Made by a program: the position numbers and the translations under genes. A stretch of 64,000 nt of DNA. It comes from Shewanella canadensis. Its GTDB lineage: Bacteria; Pseudomonadota; Gammaproteobacteria; Enterobacterales; Shewanellaceae. Positions 18,016 to 25,800 of this stretch are shown here, piece by piece (position 1 is the stretch's first letter; every line of letters starts with the position of its first letter). The stretch lies in NCBI RefSeq assembly GCF_003966225.1, contig NZ_RXNU01000018.1, positions 33,349-97,348 of the forward strand, given 5' to 3'. A model generated the notes under the pieces. That model was not told the DNA's origin and ran no database searches. It saw only the letters and a list, made by a program, of their open reading frames with translations.

Positions 18016-19326
18016 ATGAGTGATAGACAACAGGTAACGAATGCTAGAGGCGATCGTATTGCCATTGTAACGGGATTAAGAACCCCCTTTGCAAAACAAG
18101 CTACGGCATTTCATGGTGTATCGGCGTTAGATATGGGCAAGATGGTCGTTAATGAAATGCTATCTCGTTCTGAACTGGACCCAAAACAGATTGAACAATT
18201 AGTTTATGGTCAAGTGGTGCTGATGCCTGCCGCCCCTAATATTGCTCGTGAGATTGTACTTGGTACCGGGATGGATGTCGCGACTGACGCCTATAGTGTT
18301 ACCCGAGCCTGTGCCACCAGTTTTCAATCGACGGTGAATGTTGCAGAATCTATTATGACGGGGAATATCGAAATTGGTATTGCCGGTGGTGCCGATTCAT
18401 CTTCAGTTGTCCCTATTGGCGTTTCAAAGAAATTGGCTCATGCCTTGATCGATCTCAATAAAGCCCGCTCATTTGGTCAAAAGCTGGCTATTATCCGCCG
18501 TTTAGGCTTAAAAGATCTGTTACCCGTGCCCCCGGCAGTTGCCGAATTTTCCACGGGTCTCTCTATGGGACAAACCGCAGAGCAGATGGCAAAAACCTAC
18601 AACATCAGCCGCGCCGACCAAGATGCGTTGGCTCATCGCTCACACTCGTTGGCCACTGAGACATGGAATGCCGGTCACCTGACTGATGAGGTGATGGCGG
18701 CACATGTTCCCCCTTATAAAAGCTTTATCGATCGCGATAACAATATTCGTGAAAATTCAACGATAGAATCTTACGCCAAATTGAGACCCGCGTTCGACCG
18801 TAAGCACGGCACTGTGACCGCGGCGACGAGTACGCCACTTACCGATGGTGCATCGGCAGTATTATTGATGAGTGAAAGCCGCGCTAAGGCATTAGGTTAC
18901 GATCCTATCGGTTACATTAAAAGCTACGCATTTAGCGCCATCGATGTCTGGGAAGATATGTTAATGGGTCCATCTTATGCGACGCCATTGGCACTCAAGC
19001 GCGCCGGAATGGAACTTGAGGATCTGACTCTGATCGAAATGCATGAAGCCTTTGCTGCCCAAACACTGGCTAATATGCAGATGTTTGGCTCGAAGAAATT
19101 TGCTGCCGAAAAGTTAGGTCGTAATCGCGCGATTGGTGAAATCGATATGAGCAAGTTTAATGTGCTGGGCGGCTCACTCGCTTATGGACATCCATTCGCG
19201 GCAACAGGAACCCGATTAATCACCCAGGTGTGTCGTGAGCTTAAACGCCGCGGTGGTGGTACTGGACTAACGACGGCCTGTGCAGCAGGCGGTTTAGGCG
19301 CAGCAATGATAGTTGAAGTGGAGTAA
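18016..19326 (+). CDS. fadI: 3-ketoacyl-CoA thiolase FadI
   Basis: The thiolase of the second (FadIJ) beta-oxidation complex; it splits 3-ketoacyl-CoA with CoA into acetyl-CoA and a shortened acyl-CoA in the cytoplasm. The 436-aa length is that of E. coli FadI and longer than FadA. The nucleophilic Cys (TRACATSFQS, about residue 97), the His of GGSLAYGHPFAATGTR (about 395) and the second Cys of TTACAAGGLGAAM (about 424) are all in place. fadJ starts five bases after its stop, so they form one operon. PsrA- and FadR-like sites lie upstream. The start ATG has GAGGGTGAC just before it. Confidence 0.96.
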   Translation: MSDRQQVTNARGDRIAIVTGLRTPFAKQATAFHGVSALDMGKMVVNEMLSRSELDPKQIEQLVYGQVVLMPAAPNIAREIVLGTGMDVATDAYSVTRACATSFQSTVNVAESIMTGNIEIGIAGGADSSSVVPIGVSKKLAHALIDLNKARSFGQKLAIIRRLGLKDLLPVPPAVAEFSTGLSMGQTAEQMAKTYNISRADQDALAHRSHSLATETWNAGHLTDEVMAAHVPPYKSFIDRDNNIRENSTIESYAKLRPAFDRKHGTVTAATSTPLTDGASAVLLMSESRAKALGYDPIGYIKSYAFSAIDVWEDMLMGPSYATPLALKRAGMELEDLTLIEMHEAFAAQTLANMQMFGSKKFAAEKLGRNRAIGEIDMSKFNVLGGSLAYGHPFAATGTRLITQVCRELKRRGGGTGLTTACAAGGLGAAMIVEVE

Positions 19327-19331
19327 TAGTC

Positions 19332-21479
19332 ATGGAAAAGACCTTTAATTTAGCGCGTCGTGAAGATGGTATCGCCATACTGACAATGGATGTGCCCGGC
19401 GAGACAATGAACACCTTGCGGGCCGAGTTTGGCCCTGAAATTAACCAAGTATTAGCCGAGATAAAAGCCGATAACAGTATCAAAGGGTTGATACTTATTT
19501 CGGGAAAGAGAGACTCTTTCGTCGCCGGCGCCGATATCTCTATGCTGGATGCCTGTAAAACGGCTGCCGATGCGAAGCTGTTATCTCAACAGGGACATCT
19601 GGTATTTAATGAACTGGAGTCTTTGAAAATCCCGGTCATTGCCGCCATCAATGGCGCGTGTCTCGGAGGTGGACTCGAATTGGCATTAGCGTGTCACCAA
19701 CGGGTATGTAGCTTAAACAGTAAGACCATGATGGGCGTGCCTGAGGTACAACTCGGACTGTTACCCGGTGGTGGAGGAACGCAGAGATTACCACGATTAC
19801 TGGGGATCACCACCGCTCTGGATATGATGTTAACGGGTAAGCAACTGCGTCCCAAGCAAGCGCTTAAAATGGGCTTAGTTGACGATGTTGTTCCCGAGTC
19901 TATTTTGCTTGAGACAGCGGTAGAGATGGCTCTGAAGGGGAAGCGTGCCCCTAAAAAAGTGAAAAAGTCATTAGTGACTCGCCTGCTTGAGGGGACCCCG
20001 CCCGGTCGCAACATTATCTTCGACCAAGCCAGTAAGCAAGTTGAGAAGAAAACTCACGGTAACTATCCGGCCCCGGCAAAAATTATCGATTGTGTACGTC
20101 AAGGCATGGCCAGAGGGCTGACCAAAGGTTTGGAGGTTGAGGCTAACCACTTTGCCGATCTGGTCGTCTCTAAAGAATCTGAAGCGCTGCGAAGCATCTT
20201 CTTTGGCACCACAGAGATGAAGAAAGAGACTGGCGCCGGTGATGTTGAGCCACGGGAAGTGCATAAGGCTATGGTGCTAGGTGGCGGCCTTATGGGCGGC
20301 GGTATCGCGTCTGTGACGACGACCAAAGCGAAAATCCCAGCCCGGGTAAAGGATATTAGTGAACAGGGGCTGAGTAATGCGCTTTCTTATGCTTATAAGC
20401 TATTAGATAAAGGCGTTAAGCGCCGCCATATGACACCTGCAGTAAGAGATAACTTAATGTCTTTGATGACGACAACGACAGAATATAAAGGCATTAAAGA
20501 TGCCGATATCGTCGTTGAAGCCGTATTTGAAGATTTGAAATTAAAGCATCAGATGGTTAAAGATGTTGAACGTGAATGTGGTGAGAATACCATTTTTGCC
20601 TCTAACACCTCATCACTGCCTATTTCGCAGATAGCCGAGGCCGCCAGCCGTCCTGAAAATGTGATCGGCTTACACTATTTTTCTCCGGTAGAGAAGATGC
20701 CTTTGGTAGAGGTCATCGCCCATGAGAAGACCTCTGCCGAAACGATAGCCACAACCGTCGCCTTTGCCCGCAAGCAGGGGAAAACGCCTATCGTGGTTCA
20801 AGATGGGGCTGGTTTCTATGTCAACCGTATCTTGGCCCTGTATATGAATGAAGCTGCTCAACTGCTGCTGGAAGGGCAGAGTGTTGAACACTTAGATAAG
20901 GCGCTGGTTAAATTTGGTTTCCCTGTCGGGCCTATGACGCTACTCGACGAAGTTGGAATCGATGTCGGGGCTAAAATTTCTCCCATCTTAGAGTCAGAGC
21001 TCGGCGAACGCTTTAAAGCTCCTGCCGCCTTCGATAAGCTGCTCGCAGACGACCGAAAAGGTCGTAAGAATGGTAAAGGTTTTTATCTTTATGGCAGCAA
21101 GGCTAAACAGAGATTTAAGAAGAAGGCGAAGCTGGTCGATGAGTCTGTCTATGCCGTGCTTGGTTTAACGCCTTCATCAACGGATAGCAATAACGACTCT
21201 CAAGATGTTGCTCAGCGTTGTGTCGTGCAGATGCTTAATGAAGCGGTTCGTTGTCTGGAAGAGGGGATTATCGCCTCGCCACGTGATGGTGATATTGGTG
21301 CCATCTTCGGTATCGGTTTCCCGCCGTTTCTTGGAGGCCCGTTCCATTATATCGATTCGATGGGAGCCGCTGAGCTGGTGGCAGTATTAGAAACCTATCA
21401 AGCTAAATATGGCGATAGGTTTACACCTTGCGATCGTTTAAAGGAGATGGCTGAAAAAGGACTGTCCTTTTTCGAGTAA
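19332..21479 (+). CDS. fadJ: Multifunctional fatty acid oxidation alpha subunit FadJ
   Basis: A 715-aa multifunctional enzyme: enoyl-CoA hydratase/isomerase in the N-terminal third and NAD-dependent 3-hydroxyacyl-CoA dehydrogenase in the rest. The crotonase part shows the oxyanion-hole segment GACLGGGLELALACH and the PEVQLGLLPGGGGTQRLPR segment with its glutamate. The dehydrogenase part begins with the Rossmann motif VLGGGLMGGGIA near residue 315 and has the HYFSPVEKMPLVE signature. Length and neighbour agree with FadJ rather than FadB. It pairs with FadI in a complex for beta-oxidation, and is followed by a strong terminator. Confidence 0.96.
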   Translation: MEKTFNLARREDGIAILTMDVPGETMNTLRAEFGPEINQVLAEIKADNSIKGLILISGKRDSFVAGADISMLDACKTAADAKLLSQQGHLVFNELESLKIPVIAAINGACLGGGLELALACHQRVCSLNSKTMMGVPEVQLGLLPGGGGTQRLPRLLGITTALDMMLTGKQLRPKQALKMGLVDDVVPESILLETAVEMALKGKRAPKKVKKSLVTRLLEGTPPGRNIIFDQASKQVEKKTHGNYPAPAKIIDCVRQGMARGLTKGLEVEANHFADLVVSKESEALRSIFFGTTEMKKETGAGDVEPREVHKAMVLGGGLMGGGIASVTTTKAKIPARVKDISEQGLSNALSYAYKLLDKGVKRRHMTPAVRDNLMSLMTTTTEYKGIKDADIVVEAVFEDLKLKHQMVKDVERECGENTIFASNTSSLPISQIAEAASRPENVIGLHYFSPVEKMPLVEVIAHEKTSAETIATTVAFARKQGKTPIVVQDGAGFYVNRILALYMNEAAQLLLEGQSVEHLDKALVKFGFPVGPMTLLDEVGIDVGAKISPILESELGERFKAPAAFDKLLADDRKGRKNGKGFYLYGSKAKQRFKKKAKLVDESVYAVLGLTPSSTDSNNDSQDVAQRCVVQMLNEAVRCLEEGIIASPRDGDIGAIFGIGFPPFLGGPFHYIDSMGAAELVAVLETYQAKYGDRFTPCDRLKEMAEKGLSFFE

Positions 21480-21513
21480 AGGATAGGCTCGAATAGATAG
21501 CGCTCTCATCAAC

Positions 21514-21543
21514 AATGCGGCAACATAATGCCGCATTTTTTTG
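21514..21543 (+). terminator. Rho-independent terminator after fadIJ
   Basis: AATGCGGC and GCCGCATT pair around an eight-base loop and run into seven Ts, 35 bases after the fadJ stop. Confidence 0.92.
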
Positions 21544-21725
21544 TCCGGAAGGAGATGCTCTGCCTGTTTTTTGTTCGCATTCATTTGACGATTCTGTACA
21601 ATGCGGTTCGCATACTATCCCTGTGACTGGTCCTTTCTAGATAATGGCTCTCGGTATTACGATGGTTTATTGGCTGCGTGTGATTTGTATGTTGTAGTTG
21701 CTGTTTTAGAAGAGGTTGTAGATAA

Positions 21726-21950
21726 GTGATATTTTTCAGTGTCAATGTGGCCGTTCTTGTCGTTGCAAGTGTATTGATTACCTCTGGAATTGTGATGGGT
21801 AACTTAGCTTTTCGGGCAGGCCTGGGAGTGAAGCGCTGGACTATGATAGGACTTATCTTGGGCCCAGTGGGCTACCCATTATTTAATACCCATAAGCGGT
21901 TCGCTATGAAGCGTGCCGTTGGCAGTAGAGCGAGTACGATTAGGCTATAA
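21726..21950 (+). CDS. Small hypothetical membrane protein
   Basis: A 74-aa protein starting with GTG. It has a hydrophobic N-terminal helix (about 5-26) and a second weaker one (about 40-52, MIGLILGPVGYPLF), ending in a basic tail (THKRFAMKRAVG). AGAGG lies ahead of the start, with a spacing on the long side. It follows the fadJ terminator and is itself followed by a terminator, so it is a single-gene unit. I do not recognise the family; the balanced codon use and clean boundaries favour a real gene. Confidence 0.6.
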   Translation: MIFFSVNVAVLVVASVLITSGIVMGNLAFRAGLGVKRWTMIGLILGPVGYPLFNTHKRFAMKRAVGSRASTIRL

Positions 21951-21999
21951 GGCCATCTGTTCTTGTTTGCTTATACTCGTATAAAAACAGATAGAAACT

Positions 22000-22025
22000 A
22001 AAAAGGAGCCAATGGGCTCCTTTTT
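22000..22025. terminator. Bidirectional rho-independent terminator
   Basis: GGAGCC and GGCTCC around AATG, flanked by an A run on the left and five Ts on the right. It can end the plus-strand 74-aa gene and the minus-strand repeat-protein/39-aa ORF transcript that converge on it. Confidence 0.85.
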
Positions 22026-22048
22026 GATCTGCATATTTTTGGTCTAAC

Positions 22049-22168
22049 TTAGTTCCACCAAACCTTCGCAGAAATGACTTCCAGGTGATCTAACCCTTCA
22101 GGTAACTGAACTTTCTTACGCTCTGGCTTTTGAGTTAGGCCTAGTGCTTTCTTGATTGAATCAAACAT
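22049..22168 (-). CDS. 39-aa mini-ORF downstream of the repeat protein
   Basis: A short ORF of 39 codons, beginning MFDSIKKALGLTQKPERKK and ending LEVISAKVWWN. A textbook ribosome site (AAGGAGAA, seven bases before ATG) and its position 18 bases after the stop of the repeat protein, before the shared terminator, support translation. The N-terminal part could form a basic amphipathic helix; the C-terminus is aromatic. It has no signal peptide and no family I recognise. It may be a small regulator, an immunity-type or chaperone peptide for the repeat protein, or a peptide precursor; none of these is shown. Confidence 0.6.
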   Translation of the reverse strand: MFDSIKKALGLTQKPERKKVQLPEGLDHLEVISAKVWWN

Positions 22169-22186
22169 AATAATTCTCCTTAGACC

Positions 22187-22678
22187 TTAAGCAATTTCAG
22201 AGTTGATGAATTTAATATGTGGTGCAGCGGCTAGTTCAACAGGTTTGAACTTGATATGTGGTGCAGCAGCGAGTTCAACAGGTTTGAACTTGATATGTGG
22301 TGCAGCAGCGAGTTCAATAGGCTTGAACTTGATATGTGGTGCAGCAGCGAGTTCAATAGGTTTGAACTTGATATGTGGTGCAGCAGCGAGTTCAATAGGT
22401 TTGAACTTGATATGTGGTGCAGCAGCGAGTTCAACAGGCTTGAACTTGATATGTGGTGCAGCAGCGAGTTCAATAGGCTTGAACTTGATATGTGGTGCAG
22501 CAGCGAGTTCAACAGGCTTAAATTTGATATGTGGTGCCGCAGCGAGCTCAACAGGTTTGAACTTGATATGTGGTGCTGCTGAAAGAAGTAGTGAATTAGA
22601 GTCCGTTGCGTGTTGGTCTGATGCAACTGTAGATGTCGATAATACAAGTGCAATAGTCGTCGCTAATACTTTAATCAT
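22187..22678 (-). CDS. Secreted protein made of ten 13-residue AAPHIKFKPVELA repeats
   Basis: A 163-aa protein with a Sec signal peptide (MIKVLATTIALVLSTSTVA, cleavage likely before SDQ), a short spacer to residue 33, and then nothing but ten tandem 13-residue units from residue 34 to the end. Nine units are AAPHIKFKP[V/I]ELA and differ only by Val/Ile; the tenth is degenerate (AAPHIKFINSEIA). Within each unit polar (His, Lys, Lys, Glu) and hydrophobic (Ile, Phe, Val, Leu) residues alternate, as in an amphipathic beta strand, with the Ala-Ala-Pro as a possible turn. There is no enzyme-like sequence. It could be a beta-solenoid or amyloid-like surface protein, or a polyprotein cut into identical small peptides. 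The gene lies 145 bases downstream of a c-di-GMP receptor gene on the same strand. Confidence 0.75.
   Translation of the reverse strand: MIKVLATTIALVLSTSTVASDQHATDSNSLLLSAAPHIKFKPVELAAAPHIKFKPVELAAAPHIKFKPIELAAAPHIKFKPVELAAAPHIKFKPIELAAAPHIKFKPIELAAAPHIKFKPIELAAAPHIKFKPVELAAAPHIKFKPVELAAAPHIKFINSEIA
22190..22579 (-). repeat. Ten tandem 39-bp repeats (coding)
   Basis: The repeat region of the secreted protein: ten units of 39 bp, nine nearly identical at DNA level and mostly differing at the Val/Ile codon and a few silent sites. The unit at the 3' end of the gene is degenerate; the first two units carry more silent changes. Because 39 is a multiple of three, false long ORFs open in other frames on both strands. 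Confidence 0.95.
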
Positions 22679-22686
22679 TTTATTCT

Positions 22687-22760
22687 TCTCTCAAGTTCTG
22701 GGACATCCACTTGGATGCTCCGAGTTAGTCGATATGTCATTTTTCTTGACACTTGAGAGA
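22687..22760 (-). promoter_or_regulatory. Structured leader of the repeat-protein mRNA
   Basis: Two exactly complementary 10-base arms, TCTCTCAAGT (at 22751-22760 in mRNA sense) and ACTTGAGAGA (22687-22696), flank a smaller hairpin (CATCC-AAGT-GGATG). The 3' arm contains the purine-rich stretch that would serve as ribosome site, eight bases before the ATG at 22678. Folding would therefore hide it. This suggests control of translation by RNA structure or a ligand. It does not look like the c-di-GMP (GEMM) riboswitches I know. Confidence 0.5.
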
Positions 22761-22823
22761 GTTGTTGCAGTTGTTATGCCAGCTTTTGTTTCCTTGGGTG
22801 TTTTTGTTGAATGAATGTTTGGC

Positions 22824-25800
22824 TTATATTGCTTTCGATTCTTTTTGTACTGACTCTGGCTCGATAAATTCTTTATGTAATAGCTCGGTGAACTTTGACT
22901 CTGTCACAGCCTTGCTGAATATAAAGCCCTGTATTTCCTCACATTTCAATGCTTTTAAAATGCTCAACTGCGAAGCGTCTTCGACTCCTTCACCGACAAC
23001 TGACAGGCCCATGTTGTGTGCGATAGTGATGATCGAGTCGACCATCTTTAGATCTCTGTCTGATTTATCGATATCATCGACAAAAGCTTTATCTATCTTT
23101 AGCGTATGGATAGGGAAGCGTTTCAGGTAAGAAAGTGAAGAGTAACCGGTACCAAAATCATCTAAAGCCAGGCTTACGCCCATCTTAGCGAGTTGCTGCA
23201 TCACCTTGATGGCTTTCTCCGGCTGTTTTATGACGGTCCCTTCGGTAATTTCAAGCTCTAAATTGGCTGCAGGCAGCTGTGTTAGACGTAAAATTGACTC
23301 TATTCGCTGTTGAAGATCGGGAAGAGCGAATTGATGTGAAGATAAATTGACGGCAACGCGTCCATCGAAAATTCCTTGACTCCGCCATTTTTGTGCCGCG
23401 AAGCAAGCTTTCTTCATCACTAAGTCACCAATTTCAACGATTAAGCCGTTCTCTTCCGCAAGAGGAATGAAGTCACTCGGGGGGATCAGTCCTTGCTCCG
23501 GATGGTTAAGGCGCACTAACGCTTCCATGCCCGCCATCTTTCCGGACTTGAGGTCAATTTTAGGCTGGTAATACACTTCAAACAGGTCATCACGTAAGCC
23601 TTCGCGGATCAGGTTTTCAACTTCGAGCTGTCGAATCGCGTTGCGGTTCAGCGACTCGGAATAGAATTGATAGCGATTACCGCCGCCAGATTTTGCGTGG
23701 TACATGGCAATATCGGCCTTACGCAGTAAGGCTTGCTCGTTTTGATCGTCTTCAGGGTAGAGCACGATGCCTATACTCATTCCTACAACCACCTTATCCG
23801 AGCTCAGTTCAAACGGGCTCACGAAAGCATCGATGACCTTGTTGGCGATAACGGCGCTGGAGCCTATATCCGGATTGTTATCGACTAATATGGCAAACTC
23901 ATCTCCCCCTAGACGATAGATACTCGTATGGTAGGGCACGGTGTCTTCGATACGTTTAGCGACTTTAATTAACAGCTCATCACCGACCTGATGGCCTAAT
24001 GAGTCATTGATCTTTTTGAAGTTATCCAAGTCCAACACCATCAAAGTATGGTGAGAGTCACGCTTGACCAGGTTACCTAAGGTCACCATAAGGCTGGAGC
24101 GGTTAGGTAAGTTAGTCAGTAAGTCGTTATTGGTAAGCTTTCTCAGCTCCTCCTCTTGTTGTTTACGCCTCGAGATATCGGAGAAGACACCGACATAATG
24201 GGACAACTGACCTAGATCGTCATAGATTGCATCGACGGTTAGCTCCATCAAAAAACTGCTGCCATCACCTTTCGCCGATTCAACCTCATTGCTCCAACTT
24301 CCCTGTTGATGCAGAATCGAGCGGATCTGATCAGAATAACTTTCGGGGTAGCGGTCGAAGTTTAGCTGTTTGCCGATAAACTGATCTCTCGATGTCATAG
24401 ACAGTTCACAGCAGGCCTCGTTGACCTCCACAAAATAGAAGTTGCTATCAAGGATGAACATGCCTTCAGATATGTTGGCAATCGCTCTCTCGAATAACCT
24501 GAGTTGTTCCTCGGCATGCTTAAAATTATTAATATTTTTAATCGTGCCAGTCATTCGAAGCGCATTGTCTTTTTCATCCCGCTCGACAATTTTCGCTCTA
24601 TCTAAGATCCACACCCATTCATCTGACTTGCCCTTTACCCGATAGGCGGCTTCGAAATGATCGGTTTTTCCGTAAAAATGATTGTTCAGTGCGCTGCTGA
24701 CGCGCTCCTGATCCATAGGGTGGATATTACTCTCCTCACCATTTTCGCCGGAGCGTTGTCCATCTCGAGGAAACTCTAACGACCCCCAGATATTAGAGCG
24801 GTATATCTGGCCGGTTTCAATATCCCAATCCCACATCTCATCGCCGCTGCCCCACAGTGACAGCTTTAGTCGTTCCTCTGATTTGGCTATCTGATTCTGA
24901 ACTTCACGACGGCGAAGTACTGCCTTTACTATCGCACCAGAGATAATCAGAGTTAACATTAAATAGATAAACTTAGCTTGTGAGGAGAGCCACCAAGGTG
25001 GAGTTATTAAGACATTTAACTGTTTAATTTGGCCAGGTTTTTTCTGTAAAGAATCTGTAGCATAAATGTTGAAGATGTATTCACCTGGAGATAGGTTCGT
25101 GTATGTTGCACTATTTATACCTTTAGCAGAAATCCAAGAGTCAGATAGGCCTTCCATTTGGTAGAAAAATTCTAATTCATCTTCCGCTTTTCCAGGAGAA
25201 CCAAATTTAAATGTAAAAGGGTAGTCTGAATATTTAAGTGATATTTCATCAGAGATCGAAATAGGTTGTTTCAAAACTCCATCATTTACGGATCTTGGGA
25301 TATTAAAAATGAGTAAATCTTCGATAGTTACTTTAGGTGGCACAATACTGTTAATAAAGCGCTCTACTTTATCTGTATTCAGTATGCTTATTCCATTTAT
25401 GCCGCCTAGAATAAAACTCTTTTTCCAAAATAATGCAGATTGAGTATTGTACTCTTCTTGGCTTCCTGAAGAATAATCTAAAATAGAAATCTTGTTGTTG
25501 TGGATGTATATGGTTTCATTCAATGATGAGGCAGCCACTTTATCTTTGAATGTTGAAATGGAAAATATTGCTTTGTTATTAGTGTATACGGTTTTTATTT
25601 TATTGTTTTTTTTGTTAAGTGATAATAATGACTTTCTTGTGCCAAATAAAATTTCAGAGTTGTAGTTGCTAACGCTAAAAACCATGTCTTCCGCATATAA
25701 ACTTATCACCTGTTCATCTCTGAGTCGGAATAAACCTCCCTGACTTGATACATATACATCACTCTCAGATACAGATATATCAAATATTGGATTCCCATTA

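Noticed and set aside
22190..22579. CRISPR array
   Set aside because: Units are directly adjoining with no spacers, and they are coding; no cas genes are near.
22687..22760. c-di-GMP riboswitch (GEMM) in the repeat-gene leader
   Set aside because: The conserved GEMM core and tetraloop-receptor pattern was not found. Only the stem structure is claimed.
22203..22814. Long plus-strand open frames across the 39-bp repeats
   Set aside because: Repeats of 39 bp keep any stop-free frame open. The minus-strand frame alone has a signal peptide and clean boundaries.
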